NCBI RefSeq assembly: GCF_900119155.1
Contig: NZ_FPIR01000006.1
Span: 1-64,000 of the forward strand
Direction of reading: 5' to 3'
Length of the DNA stretch: 64,000 nucleotides
From: Ruminococcus sp. YE71
Lineage (GTDB): Bacteria; Bacillota; Clostridia; Oscillospirales; Ruminococcaceae
Below, in pieces: positions 51,629 to 61,180 of this stretch (position 1 is the stretch's first letter; the number at the start of each line of letters is the position of its first letter). A model generated the notes under the pieces. That model was not told where the DNA came from. It saw nothing but the letters and a program-made list of their open reading frames with translations, and did not search any database. The position numbers were made by a program, and so were the translations under genes.

Positions 51629-51720
51629 TTCAGTATCACATTACCTTTCCGACGGTCAGACCGTCATTATCCGTGCCGTGAACACACGGACTAAAAAAAT
51701 TCAAGTACCTTTTGGCTTTA

Positions 51721-52788
51721 TCAGTAAGCCCAGCCGAGATACTTTCTGCTGTTTCCCCAGACGTTTCTCCACACCTGCGGGAAGTAGATATCCTTATCTT
51801 TCTTGTCCTGATAGGAGGCGATGACCGCTTCCTTATCGTCATCCTCGTCGAGCTTCTTGGCGATTATTACCCATCTCATATTCGCGACCTCATTTGAGCA
51901 GGTCGAGAGGGTGATATAATCGTCTTCGGGGTCGCACTGGATGTCTACCGAGTACCAGGAAGCCTTCGCGATGTTATCGAGCCATGTGCTGAACTTGTAG
52001 TCGCCGTCGTCGAAGTTGCGGTAGCGCCAGTAATCGAAGAGATGACCGTTGTCCTGCGACTCGTTGATAGCAGCCACGAAGCAGCTGATTATCGCATATT
52101 CCTGATTGCTCTCGTAGATGGTGTTGAATTCGATTATCGGATGTTTTCTGAGAAATTTGATGCCGCTCTTATACTCTGCCAGATGTGTGAAGGAGGTACC
52201 GAGCTTTCTCATATGGTGTCCGTAGATCGTGATATTGTCAGCCTGACCGTCCGCGTTTATCGGGATAAGGTAGTCGGCGTAAATGCTGCCCGACTCGTAA
52301 GGCTGATTGTCAATGTTGTGTGTGAGGTACCAGTCGTTGTCCTCATGCTGAAGTACGGGGAAGTTTATGTATTCCTTGCCGTCCGAATTGCAGAAGCCCG
52401 GGATCTTTATCCAGCCCACGACCTCTTTGTTTCTTTTCTGCAAGTCCTTCGCCCATTCCTGGACTTGTCTCTTCTGAGCCTCGGGAGCATCGGAACCGTC
52501 CTTTCCGCCCGTCTTCGCACCGACGATGTTCACCTCATCGGAAAAATCGGGTTCAAGTGACTGTATCTGAGCCGAGTACTCAAGAGTTTCCTTATCGGTC
52601 TCAAGGAAATCCGTCAGCTGGTTTATCGAGCTGCAAAACAGTACGATAGAACCAACGAAGATTATCTTTCTTATGACCTCGCCAGCTCCGTCGCCCTTCC
52701 AGGGAACGAAGTACTTGAAGAACCTGACGAAGAAATTTGAATTATCTCTCTGCTTCTCAAGTCCGAGGGTTTCGTTAGTCATAGACAT
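51721..52788 (-). CDS. class B sortase
   Basis: 355 residues, longer than many sortases. A cytoplasmic start, one helix (about 40-58), then the sortase barrel. The catalytic set is complete: His191 (IYGHHMRK), Cys297 (TLSTCSN) and Arg305 (NMRWVIIA). It cuts a sorting signal and joins the protein to peptidoglycan or builds polymers. No clear LPXTG or NPXTN protein is seen in the window. It starts 2 bases after the CinA-domain gene. Confidence 0.93.
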   Translation of the reverse strand: MSMTNETLGLEKQRDNSNFFVRFFKYFVPWKGDGAGEVIRKIIFVGSIVLFCSSINQLTDFLETDKETLEYSAQIQSLEPDFSDEVNIVGAKTGGKDGSDAPEAQKRQVQEWAKDLQKRNKEVVGWIKIPGFCNSDGKEYINFPVLQHEDNDWYLTHNIDNQPYESGSIYADYLIPINADGQADNITIYGHHMRKLGTSFTHLAEYKSGIKFLRKHPIIEFNTIYESNQEYAIISCFVAAINESQDNGHLFDYWRYRNFDDGDYKFSTWLDNIAKASWYSVDIQCDPEDDYITLSTCSNEVANMRWVIIAKKLDEDDDKEAVIASYQDKKDKDIYFPQVWRNVWGNSRKYLGWAY

Positions 52789-52790
52789 AT

Positions 52791-53336
52791 TCAGTTACCG
52801 TTCCTTTCTTCTTTCTTAAATTCATCCTCAAGCATTTCAAGGCTTTTAAGAACTGTCAGCTCACGGATACTTCTTCTGTCTAACTTTTCATATTCTTTAT
52901 ACAGTGCAAGGTCACGGGTAACAGTGCCGTTCTTTCCGCTCACCGAAACGTAGACGGTCCCGACGGGCTTTTCGTCAGTGCCGCCCGAGGGTCCTGCGAT
53001 CCCCGTTATCCCGATGCCGAAGTCGGAGCCTGTGAGTTCCCTCACGCCCTCGCTCATCTCAGCGGCGGTCTCCGCGGAATACACGGTGAACCGTTCAAGC
53101 GTCTCACGCCTTACACCCACGAGCTTCATCTTCATCTCCTCGGTGTATGTCACCGCACCGCCGAGGAATACCGCCGACGCCCCCGCCACCGAAGTAACGG
53201 CTGCCGCAAGCGCTCCGCCCGTGCAGCTTTCCGCGCAGGACAGACTAAGCCCGTGTTCTGTCATATATTTTACAACACAAGCCGCTGCGCTGTCAATACT
53301 TTTTGTTACCGATTTGTTATCTTCGTAAAAATTCAT
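52791..53336 (-). CDS. pncC: CinA C-terminal domain protein (NMN amidase type)
   Basis: 181 residues from ATG 53336, with GAGGG 8 bases upstream. LSCAESCTGGALAAAVTSVAGASAVFLGGAVTY is the PncC/CinA-C signature. GIGITGIAGPSGGTDEKPVGTVYV completes the active site. Stand-alone members convert nicotinamide mononucleotide to the acid form. The N-terminal MoCF-like CinA domain is absent. It leads into sortase B. Confidence 0.9.
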   Translation of the reverse strand: MNFYEDNKSVTKSIDSAAACVVKYMTEHGLSLSCAESCTGGALAAAVTSVAGASAVFLGGAVTYTEEMKMKLVGVRRETLERFTVYSAETAAEMSEGVRELTGSDFGIGITGIAGPSGGTDEKPVGTVYVSVSGKNGTVTRDLALYKEYEKLDRRSIRELTVLKSLEMLEDEFKKEERNGN

Positions 53337-53813
53337 AAAACTGCCCTCAAACTTTATGGGAATTATGCACATACAAAAACGACCAAATCAGGTCATTCTA
53401 TGAATTTAATTAGGAATTTTAACCATAATATCATCTGTCCAAATGCTCGTACACGGTGAAACGTAATACTCGCGTAACATTTTTGCATTTTACTTGACAT
53501 CCTCGAAAAATGTCGGAAACCCACGGAATACCGCAAAAAGAAGATGTTTTTTATCAAGCGTCAGCTGTACGTTTTTTTACACATATGTGCAAAGAACGGG
53601 ATGAAAAAGTTACAGTTTGATACGGTTGTCATTTCTCTGTAACCGGCTGTAATTGTACAGAATTTGCGACAGAAAGAACTGTCCAAAAATGCCCGTTCGT
53701 AAAGTACATAGACTTGTCAGAGACATTTTTTCGTTATTCTGTCCTAAAAAAGACCCGCTGCCGAATTATGGCAAAAAAGCGGTGAAATGTCGCTATTTTT
53801 GTACTGTAAAGCC
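53337..53813. other. 477-base intergenic region upstream of the cinA-type gene
   Basis: No gene I can support. A plus-strand ORF from 53653 runs through the thiI end and lacks a ribosome site. It holds TTGACA near 53494 without a -10 box, repeated CTTACAG/GTTTACAG words next to the thiI stop, and a loose hairpin that may end thiI. Confidence 0.5.
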
Positions 53814-55007
53814 TTACAGGTTTACAGTTTCTTCGCCGCATCTGAACAGCTTAAACTGCGTATTTTCAACGGCTTTTGCGATCATCGGCTCGAAATCGAA
53901 AGAGGTCTGAGCCTTCACAACATCGTCAAGCTGCGGCTTGGTCTTCGGGTGCTTCGGCGTGAATACCGTGCAGCAGTCCTCGTAAGGGAGTATCGACGTG
54001 TCGAAGGTGCCGATGTCGCGCGCGATCTTTACGATCTCGGATTTGTCAAGTCCGATGCAGGGACGGAACACGGGCATACGGCAGGCCGCGTCGGTGCAGA
54101 CGATCGCACCCATTGTCTGACTCGCCACCTGTCCCATGCTCTCGCCCGTGATAAGGCAGGAGCAGGTCTCGCGCTCGCAGATGCGTTGAGCGATTTCCAT
54201 CATCAGACGGCGCATGATTATCGTGAACAGTTCCTCGGGGCAGTTGTCGCGGATCGCCACCTGAATGTCGGTGAAGGGCACGCAGTGGAAAGCGATGTCG
54301 CCGCAGTAAGCCGAGATCTCCTCGGCGAGTTTCTCGACCTTGAGTCTCGCGCGCTCGGAGGTGTAGGGCGGCGCTTCAAAGTGTATCGCCTGAAGCTGAA
54401 CGCCGCGCTTTGCCATCATGTAGCCTGCAACAGGCGAGTCGATACCGCCCGACAGCAGGAGCATACCGCGTCCGCTGGTTCCGATGGGCAGACCGCCTGC
54501 ACCGTCGATGTTCTGCGCGTGAACGAAGGCGTGCTTTTCGCGGATCTCGACCATGACCAGCACATCGGGATTCTTCACGTCAACGGTCAGGTGCGGGAAC
54601 TTTTCAAGGAGCTTTCCGCCCAGCTCGGCGCAGATCTCGGGGGACTTCGCAGGAAACTGCTTGTCAGCACGCTTTGCCTCGACCTTAAAGGTTTTCGCGT
54701 CTTCGAGGGCGTCGGTCAGGTACTCGATCGGGTCGCGGAGTATAGACTCCATCGACTTCTCGACCTCCAGCGCTCGGCAGAGCTTCACGATGCCGAAAAC
54801 GTGCTTCAGCTCTTCGAGCACCTCATCCATATCGGTATCCTCGGAATTGGGGTAAACGTACAGCGTGGACTGTGCTCTCCAGAGCTCGAAGCTGCCATAC
54901 CTGCGCAGACGTCTTTTAACGTTCTTGACGAGCACGCTCTCGAAGGTGGACTTGTTCAGACCCTTCAGCGCGATCTCGCCGAATTTACAAAGTATGATCT
55001 CTTTCAT
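53814..55007 (-). CDS. thiI: tRNA 4-thiouridine synthetase ThiI
   Basis: 397 residues. An N-terminal ferredoxin-like and THUMP region (to about 165) precedes the PP-loop domain with LLLSGGIDSPVAGYMMAKRG near residue 185. CLITGESMGQVASQT and MPVFRPCIGLDKSEI are also typical. There is no rhodanese domain, so tRNA thiolation uses another Cys route or an external carrier. ATG 55007 follows AAAGGAAC. It lies 80 bases after iscS, a usual pairing for sulfur supply. Confidence 0.95.
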   Translation of the reverse strand: MKEIILCKFGEIALKGLNKSTFESVLVKNVKRRLRRYGSFELWRAQSTLYVYPNSEDTDMDEVLEELKHVFGIVKLCRALEVEKSMESILRDPIEYLTDALEDAKTFKVEAKRADKQFPAKSPEICAELGGKLLEKFPHLTVDVKNPDVLVMVEIREKHAFVHAQNIDGAGGLPIGTSGRGMLLLSGGIDSPVAGYMMAKRGVQLQAIHFEAPPYTSERARLKVEKLAEEISAYCGDIAFHCVPFTDIQVAIRDNCPEELFTIIMRRLMMEIAQRICERETCSCLITGESMGQVASQTMGAIVCTDAACRMPVFRPCIGLDKSEIVKIARDIGTFDTSILPYEDCCTVFTPKHPKTKPQLDDVVKAQTSFDFEPMIAKAVENTQFKLFRCGEETVNL

Positions 55008-55087
55008 TATCTGAGTTCCTTTCAAGAAATTGTCGATGTATGTCGCCTTATATATTATATATAGTACAGAACATTTGTTCTCCTGCT

Positions 55088-56230
55088 TTATTTGCTGACA
55101 AGTTCCCTGCCCGCGTCGTCGAGAGCGGCAAGAAGTGTGTTAACCTCATTTACTTGATTCATATATGAGAAGCTTATCCTGAGCGTTGAATCTGCAAGCT
55201 CATCGGGCACTCCGAACTCGCCGAGCACCGAACTTTTCTTTCCCTTCGAGCAAGCAGAACCACTTGACACGTATATTTCGCGCTTTTCGAGGTAGTGGAG
55301 AAGAACTTCCGAGCGAAGCCACTTGACAGCGATGCTGTTGACGTAGGGCGAAGCGCCGTCGGGCGAATTGAACAGGATGTTCGGGTGAGCTTCGGCGATC
55401 TGACTGCGGAGATAAGATGACAGCTCGCTGACGTGTTTGTATCTTTCGTCCAAATTTGCGGACAGTTGCTCGACAGCCGCGCCGAACGCCGCAATCAGCG
55501 GAACGCTCTCGGTACCCGAGCGGAATCCCCTTTCCTGACCGCCGCCGAACACCAGCGACGGAAGGTGCACGCCTTTTCGCACGTACAGCCCGCCGATGCC
55601 CTTGAGCGCATGGACCTTATGACCGCTGACCGAGATCATGTCGGCGTTCAGCTTTTTCGCCTTGACAGGCAGCTTCATAAAAGCCTGAACCGCGTCACAG
55701 TGGGTCAGGGTGTCGGGATGAAGTTTCTTGACGCGGCGGAAAACCTCGGCAACAGGCAGGACCGCACCCGTCTCATTGTTGCAGAGCATCATCGTGACCA
55801 GGCAGGTCCTGTCATCCACCTCGCGGACGAAATCCTCGGCAAAGAACACACGTTCGCCGTGCTCGTTCTCCCGCGGATGGACTCTAACGACCTCGAAGCC
55901 GCGTTCTTCGAGCACACTGCAAGGCTCGGCGACCGAAGGGTGCTCGACAGAGGAGACAACGATCTTCGGCTTGCGTTTGCCGAGCGAATTTGCGGCGCCG
56001 AAAATTGCGGTATTATTCGATTCTGTCGCCCCCGAAGTGAAGAAAAGCTCTTGATCCGTCACACCAAGCGCTCCCGAAATGATCTTGCGGGCGTAAGAGA
56101 CTTTCTGCTGAGCAGTCAGCCCGAGACCGTGAAGCGAGGACGGGTTTCCGAAATCCTCCATCGCCTCGGCGACCGCCTTTTTAACTTGTTCGATCGGCGC
56201 AGTTGTCGCCGCATTGTCAAAATAGATCAT
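55088..56230 (-). CDS. iscS: IscS/NifS-type cysteine desulfurase
   Basis: 380 residues from ATG 56230 (MIYFDNAATT). PLP Lys205 is in SVSGHKVHALKG. The mobile catalytic Cys327 is in SSGSACSKGKKS, the group I pattern. There is no iscU nearby. With thiI directly downstream it probably supplies sulfur for thiolated tRNA (ThiI, MnmA) and thiazole. This separates it from the SufS in the suf operon. Confidence 0.93.
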   Translation of the reverse strand: MIYFDNAATTAPIEQVKKAVAEAMEDFGNPSSLHGLGLTAQQKVSYARKIISGALGVTDQELFFTSGATESNNTAIFGAANSLGKRKPKIVVSSVEHPSVAEPCSVLEERGFEVVRVHPRENEHGERVFFAEDFVREVDDRTCLVTMMLCNNETGAVLPVAEVFRRVKKLHPDTLTHCDAVQAFMKLPVKAKKLNADMISVSGHKVHALKGIGGLYVRKGVHLPSLVFGGGQERGFRSGTESVPLIAAFGAAVEQLSANLDERYKHVSELSSYLRSQIAEAHPNILFNSPDGASPYVNSIAVKWLRSEVLLHYLEKREIYVSSGSACSKGKKSSVLGEFGVPDELADSTLRISFSYMNQVNEVNTLLAALDDAGRELVSK

Positions 56231-56408
56231 GTTCTGCCCCTTTCCGAAGATTATCATTTTATTTTATCACATTTTTGTGAACAAAAAGCGTTACTTTGGA
56301 ATAATTTTTAGTAAACGAACAATAATATATTTGCGATACGTTTTTATGTACAGATATTAACATTTGACCAAGTTTTTGCACATATAACAAGAAAGGATAT
56401 ATAAGCAT

Positions 56409-57746
56409 ATGAAATTCAGAAAAAGAACATTGATCCGCATAATGCTGTACGGAATAACCGCGCTCGCGATATTGATGACGCGCAACATCTCACTGATGCG
56501 TGAAAACAAAGCCAAGCAGACCTTCATAACAAACAGCTACCTTCGGGCGCTCGAGGACCTCGCAGTCGCCGCTGACAACATCAACTCAACTCTCGAAAAA
56601 CAGCTTTACGCAGGTACCGCCGAACAGCAGGCAGCCCTCGCGAATAAACTGTTCAACGAAGCGTCTAATGCCAAGCTCGCGATGTCGCGCCTTCCCGTGA
56701 CTCAGCTCAATCTTGAGAAGACCAACAAGTTCCTGTCTCAGGTCGGCAACTACGCGCGAGCCGCCGCCGATAAAAGCGCCTACGGTCAGGAACCCGATAA
56801 AGAATACTATAATAATTTGAAGAAGCTCCACAAGTTTGCAGTCAAACTTTCAGACGATCTATGGAAGCTTGAAAAAGAGATCTCATGCGGCGAGGCGTCG
56901 TTTGATGAAATTTCAGATAACTATATGGAGATCGAATCCGCTGACGTCGCTGAAAGCTTCACAGACTACGAGAAGGGTTTCACATCTTACCCAAGACTCA
57001 TCTATGACGGTCCATTTTCTGACCACATCATGGAAAAGCAGCCCGAAATGACAAAGAGTGCCGATACGATATCTAAGAAAAAGGCGCTTCAGATAGCGTC
57101 ATCAGCCGTCGGGGTTTCTTCAAACGATCTGACAGTGATCTACAATCGCGACGGGAATATGCCCGCATGGATATTTTCCGATACAGACGGAACCGTAAGC
57201 TGTGCTGTGACTCTGCAAGGTGGTTATGTTTCATATTTTGTTAAGTCAAGACAGCCGAATAGCAGTGAGCTATCTCTGAACGATGCGATTGAGAAGTGTT
57301 CCGAGTACCTGAAAGAGTGCGGATATAGCAATATGAAAGTGACTTACTACGAGCGTTCAGGAAACACAGTCACAGTAAATTTTGCCTATACGATCGACGA
57401 CATCGTCTGCTACACCGACCTGATAAAGGTCACAGCCGCACTCGACAACGGCGAGATTCTTGGCCTCGAAGCCGACGGATATCTGACAAATCACACCCGC
57501 AGGCAGTTCCCAGAAAAGACCATGTCAGTTGCCGCCTGCAAGCAGCTGCTGTCACCGTACCTCAAATGCGTTTCGAGCTGCAAGGCGCTCATTCCGCTCG
57601 AAGGCGGAAAGGAAGCCTATTGCTACGAGTACAAGTGTAAAACCGACGAGGGACGAAATGTCCTTGTCTATTTCAACGTCCGTACCGGCAAAGAAGAGCA
57701 GATTCTGATCCTGCTTGAAAGTGAAAACGGAACGTTGACAATATAA
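56409..57746 (+). CDS. ypeB: germination protein YpeB
   Basis: 445 residues. N-terminal membrane segment (about 10-26), a helical region (about 40-190), then PepSY-like repeats in the C-terminal half (KKALQIASSAVGV, EKCSEYLKECGYSNM, DIVCYTDLIKVTAALDNGEILGLEA). The arrangement matches YpeB, which keeps SleB stable and inactive in the spore. Unlike in Bacillus it is not next to the sleB-type gene at 50462. AAAGGATATATAAG precedes the ATG. Confidence 0.88.
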   Translation: MKFRKRTLIRIMLYGITALAILMTRNISLMRENKAKQTFITNSYLRALEDLAVAADNINSTLEKQLYAGTAEQQAALANKLFNEASNAKLAMSRLPVTQLNLEKTNKFLSQVGNYARAAADKSAYGQEPDKEYYNNLKKLHKFAVKLSDDLWKLEKEISCGEASFDEISDNYMEIESADVAESFTDYEKGFTSYPRLIYDGPFSDHIMEKQPEMTKSADTISKKKALQIASSAVGVSSNDLTVIYNRDGNMPAWIFSDTDGTVSCAVTLQGGYVSYFVKSRQPNSSELSLNDAIEKCSEYLKECGYSNMKVTYYERSGNTVTVNFAYTIDDIVCYTDLIKVTAALDNGEILGLEADGYLTNHTRRQFPEKTMSVAACKQLLSPYLKCVSSCKALIPLEGGKEAYCYEYKCKTDEGRNVLVYFNVRTGKEEQILILLESENGTLTI

Positions 57747-57774
57747 TAATATTAATCAAAAATGAGGTGAATTT

Positions 57775-58371
57775 ATGAGTACAGATTTCAGTACTTCTAT
57801 TACAAAACAGAACCTTATGCGAGCATTCGCAGGGGAATGTCAGGCTCACCTGAGATACTCGTTTGCCAAACAGCTTTGTGACGCTCAGAAAGATTTCGTT
57901 ATTGGTATGCTTTTCAAATTCACGTCCGCACAGGAGAAGGAGCACGCCGAGGTTTTCTATAACTATCTGAAACAGCAGAACATTTCTGATTGCGAGTTTA
58001 CAGCCGACTACCCCGTCGTCACAGGCAGTGATATCTGCAAGTTGTTATCTGACAGCCTGCAAAACGAACTTCGCGAAGCAAACGACATCTACCCGTCTTT
58101 TGCCGCCAAAGCCCGTGAAGAAGGCTTTTCCGAGATCGCACAGAGCATTGAAAACATCGCTTCGATCGAGCGTTCGCACGCCGAACGGTTCCGCACCTTC
58201 ATCGAACTTTACCAAAACGGCAGGCTCTATTCATCCGAACAGCCCGAGCGTTGGATCTGCATGAACTGCGGCTATATCCTCGAAAGCGACTCCGTTCCCG
58301 AGAAATGTCCCGTTTGCAGCGCCGACCGCGGTTACTATATCCGCCTTTCAATGTCGGGCTGGGGTTTGTAA
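57775..58371 (+). CDS. rbr: rubrerythrin
   Basis: 198 residues. A four-helix diiron domain has ligands in GECQAHLRY, SAQEKEHAEVF and ASIERSHAERF. A C-terminal rubredoxin-like domain (about 160-198) has CMNCGY and CPVC for one iron. It reduces hydrogen peroxide in anaerobes. GAGGTGAATTT precedes the ATG. It lies 28 bases after ypeB, so the two may share a transcript. Confidence 0.96.
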   Translation: MSTDFSTSITKQNLMRAFAGECQAHLRYSFAKQLCDAQKDFVIGMLFKFTSAQEKEHAEVFYNYLKQQNISDCEFTADYPVVTGSDICKLLSDSLQNELREANDIYPSFAAKAREEGFSEIAQSIENIASIERSHAERFRTFIELYQNGRLYSSEQPERWICMNCGYILESDSVPEKCPVCSADRGYYIRLSMSGWGL

Positions 58372-58380
58372 GCGTACAAA

Positions 58381-58417
58381 AAGTTCCCTTCAAGCATAAC
58401 TCGAAGGGGACTTTTTT
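58381..58417. terminator. bidirectional terminator
   Basis: AAGTTCCCTTC (58381-58391) pairs with GAAGGGGACTT (58403-58413), with A-rich and T-rich flanks. It lies between two convergent genes. Confidence 0.85.
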
Positions 58418-58431
58418 ATAATAATATTATC

Positions 58432-59358
58432 TTAATATTTCAAAGAGCTTCCGCCAATGAACTCTCTTACCAGCGAATCCTTCGGCATGATATCATCAGG
58501 TATCGGGTCAAGCACATTTATCAGTTCGCTTATCGGTGCAAAGCGTTTATACCCGTCATAGCTGTTTTTCAGCTCTGCAAAGTCATCAATGATGTAGTTT
58601 CTGTACAGACTCGGTTCAAACGCGTGGAAAGTATCAAACTGTATATGCGCACGCTGCTTGAACGGTGCTATATAAAGATTTTCACCTCTCTGCACGCTAT
58701 TAAACATATCGAGCGTTTCCGTAGGCTTGCGTCCGCGGAAGTTTCTGTCGCGGATGATACGGCGCATCGCACGGATAAGCTCGGGGTGAACAAGCTCGCC
58801 GTTCGGGAGCTGTATCCTCGTTCTTACGCTCACATACATACAGGTCGAGATGTCGTCATAGCCCGTGACCTCGGGATTCAGCGCATGGATGCCTTCAAAA
58901 AGCACCAGCTCACCCTTGCGGCGTTTCAGCTCGTAGCCCTCGATCCTGTCCTGTTCCTTAAAATCAAACCCCGGAACATTCACCGTCTCGCATTTTGCAA
59001 GAGCGCGCATATGCTCCTGCAAAAGCGCAATATCGATCCGATGCGGAGACTCATAGTCGATCTGATTATTTTCATCATAGATCTTTATCTGATCCTTCGG
59101 CAGGAAGTAGTTGTCCATCGACACCGTGTGGGTCTCAAGCCCCATTTTGTCAAGATAGCCCTCGACCTTGAGGGCGGTGGTCGTCTTGCCCGAGCCGCTG
59201 GGCCCCGCAAGCAGGATTATCGGGTGTTCCTTCAGATGCGCCGCGATCTTTTCGGCAGCGTCCTTGCATTTTTGGTCATATTCGTAGCAGCATTCCTCCA
59301 CGAACCCTTTCGGGTCGCGGGCAGCCGCATTTATCTCACTGTAGTGGATTATTCTCAT
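58432..59358 (-). CDS. uridine kinase-like P-loop kinase
   Basis: 308 residues. A P-loop GPSGSGKTTTALKVEGYL at about residue 51 is followed by SMDNYFLPKDQ and VPGFDFKEQDR, ELVLFEGIHALNPE and RRIIRDRNFRGR, as in phosphoribulokinase/uridine kinases. The extra N-terminal 45 residues and C-terminal tail are typical of a clostridial subgroup. Substrate may be uridine or another sugar-like molecule. AGGAGC precedes the ATG. It lies 17 bases after the beta-CASP gene. Confidence 0.88.
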   Translation of the reverse strand: MRIIHYSEINAAARDPKGFVEECCYEYDQKCKDAAEKIAAHLKEHPIILLAGPSGSGKTTTALKVEGYLDKMGLETHTVSMDNYFLPKDQIKIYDENNQIDYESPHRIDIALLQEHMRALAKCETVNVPGFDFKEQDRIEGYELKRRKGELVLFEGIHALNPEVTGYDDISTCMYVSVRTRIQLPNGELVHPELIRAMRRIIRDRNFRGRKPTETLDMFNSVQRGENLYIAPFKQRAHIQFDTFHAFEPSLYRNYIIDDFAELKNSYDGYKRFAPISELINVLDPIPDDIMPKDSLVREFIGGSSLKY

Positions 59359-59375
59359 GAAATTGTGCTCCTATC

Positions 59376-60959
59376 TCACTGCTCCCATTTGGCGCAGAGG
59401 TTGTTCAATGTGTCGGTCATCTGAGCGAGTTCCTTGTTACTCAGACCCGACGATCTCGCGATCAGTTTTTGCAGTCTGTCCGCCGCCGCTTTCAGCCGCA
59501 GGTAAGGCGTGCTCTCGAAGGCAGTCTTGGCGGCAGGTCTCGGCTCGGCGTTGACGAACTCATTGGTCAGCAGGTCGAGGGTCGCGCCGCTGTACGGGCA
59601 ATCGACCGTCAGACCCATCTCCTCACGAAGATGCGCGGCGTATTCCTCCATGACCGTGTCCTCGCCGTGGTTCACGATGACGTGCTGCAAACCGCCGATG
59701 GCACTGATCCAGCGGTCGAGCCCGTTTTTGTCGGCGTGACCGCTCATTCCGGGCAGTTGCATGATGGTCGCACCCACCGCGATGTCCTCACCGAAGAGCT
59801 TGACAGTCCGCGCTCCCTCGATCAGCTTGCGGCCAAGAGTGCCGACCGCCTGATAGCCCACGAACAGCACAAGGCACTCACGCCGCCAGAGGTTGTGCTT
59901 GAGGTGGTGCTTGATGCGGCCTGCCTCGCACATACCGCTCGCCGAGATGATGACCTTCGGCTTCTTGTCGAAGTTGATGGCTCGCGATTCGTCGCTGGTG
60001 ACCGCGATCTTCAGACCGTTGAAGCTGATGGGGTTGACCCCTGCGGTGACGTACCTGAGCGCCTCCTCGTCGTAGCAGGAATCCTCGTTGCGGTTGAAAA
60101 TGGCGGTGGCTTCGATGGCGAGGGGCGAGTCCACGTACACGTCGAAATCGGGCACGCTGGTCACCAGCATCTCCTGCTTGATCTGCCTGAAATGGTAGAG
60201 CAGTTCCTGAGTCCTGCCCACCGCAAACGACGGTATCACAACGTTTCCGCCGTTCCCGAGCGTTTCATCGACCACCTTCGCCAGCGCTTCGGCGTAGTCA
60301 CTCGGCTTGTCGTGCAGCCTGTTGCCGTAGGTCGATTCCATCACTGCATAGTCTGCCTTCTCGAAGTACTGCGGCTCACGAATCAGCGGGATGTGTTCGT
60401 TGCCGATGTCGCCCGAGAACACTATCGTCCGCGTCTCGCCGTCCTCGGTCAGGGTCAGTTTTATCCCCGACGACCCCAGCAGATGTCCCGCGTCGCGGAA
60501 CATCACGCGGATGCCCTCCGAAAGCTCGGTCTCATCCTCGTAGGCGTGAGGGCAGAGTGCCTCGATAGCCTTTTCCGCGTCAGCCATCGTGTAGAGCGGC
60601 GTCACTTCCTTGACGCCCTTACGCTTGCCCTTACGGCTGCGCCACTCGGCTTCAAACTCCTGTATGTGCGCCGAATCGCGGAGCATTATCGAACAAAGGT
60701 TCGCGGTCGCTTTCTGGCAGTGTATCTTCCCTGCGAAGCCGCCTGCGCAAAGCAGCGGCAGCAGTCCGGAGTGATCTATATGAGCGTGCGTCAGCAGCAC
60801 GAAGTCTATCTCCGACGGAGCACAGGGGATCTGGTCGTTCTCATAAACGTTTATGCCCTGTTCCATACCGAAATCCACGAGGAATTTCTTCCCGCACGCC
60901 TCGATGAAGGTGCAGCTTCCGGTGACCTCATGTGTCGCACCGATAAAAGTCAGTTTCAT
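59376..60959 (-). CDS. beta-CASP metallo-beta-lactamase RNase (YsgA/CPSF-like)
   Basis: 527 residues. The metallo-beta-lactamase core has HAHIDHSGLLP, DAGHLLGSSG and FSGDIGNE. The beta-CASP region has VIPSFAVGRTQELLYH, VIISASGMCEAGRIKHHL and MSGHADKNGLDRW. This places it with RNA-cutting beta-CASP proteins (CPSF-73-like), distinct from RNase J. Target RNA unknown. AAAGG precedes the ATG. Confidence 0.88.
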   Translation of the reverse strand: MKLTFIGATHEVTGSCTFIEACGKKFLVDFGMEQGINVYENDQIPCAPSEIDFVLLTHAHIDHSGLLPLLCAGGFAGKIHCQKATANLCSIMLRDSAHIQEFEAEWRSRKGKRKGVKEVTPLYTMADAEKAIEALCPHAYEDETELSEGIRVMFRDAGHLLGSSGIKLTLTEDGETRTIVFSGDIGNEHIPLIREPQYFEKADYAVMESTYGNRLHDKPSDYAEALAKVVDETLGNGGNVVIPSFAVGRTQELLYHFRQIKQEMLVTSVPDFDVYVDSPLAIEATAIFNRNEDSCYDEEALRYVTAGVNPISFNGLKIAVTSDESRAINFDKKPKVIISASGMCEAGRIKHHLKHNLWRRECLVLFVGYQAVGTLGRKLIEGARTVKLFGEDIAVGATIMQLPGMSGHADKNGLDRWISAIGGLQHVIVNHGEDTVMEEYAAHLREEMGLTVDCPYSGATLDLLTNEFVNAEPRPAAKTAFESTPYLRLKAAADRLQKLIARSSGLSNKELAQMTDTLNNLCAKWEQ

Positions 60960-61000
60960 AACATCATCGCCTTTCCGAGAGAGTTACCTCTCCATGTAAT

Positions 61001-61029
61001 ATTCTACCATATTTCACAGCTTTTTTCAA
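61001..61029 (-). promoter_or_regulatory. promoter of the beta-CASP gene
   Basis: Minus strand: TTGAAA (61024-61029), 17 bases and TAGAAT (61001-61006). Confidence 0.75.
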
Positions 61030-61121
61030 TAGCTTTTTGTCATTTTTGTGCATTTTCACGAATCTTTTCGTCGATATTTCGTCATTCCGTTTCCGATTTT
61101 TCACACCGGACAAAATGAACC

Positions 61122-61148
61122 GCTCCCACATTATATGCAGGAGCGGAT
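61122..61148 (-). terminator. weak terminator of the 61181 gene
   Basis: CCGCTCC and GGAGCGG arms lie around a loop of about 13 bases; on the minus strand the hairpin is followed by TTCATTTTG. Confidence 0.45.
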
Positions 61149-61180
61149 AATTTCATTTTTCAGCTTTTCACGCTGTCAGC

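Noticed and set aside
53653-53910. 85-codon plus-strand ORF
   Set aside because: Half lies over thiI and there is no ribosome site.
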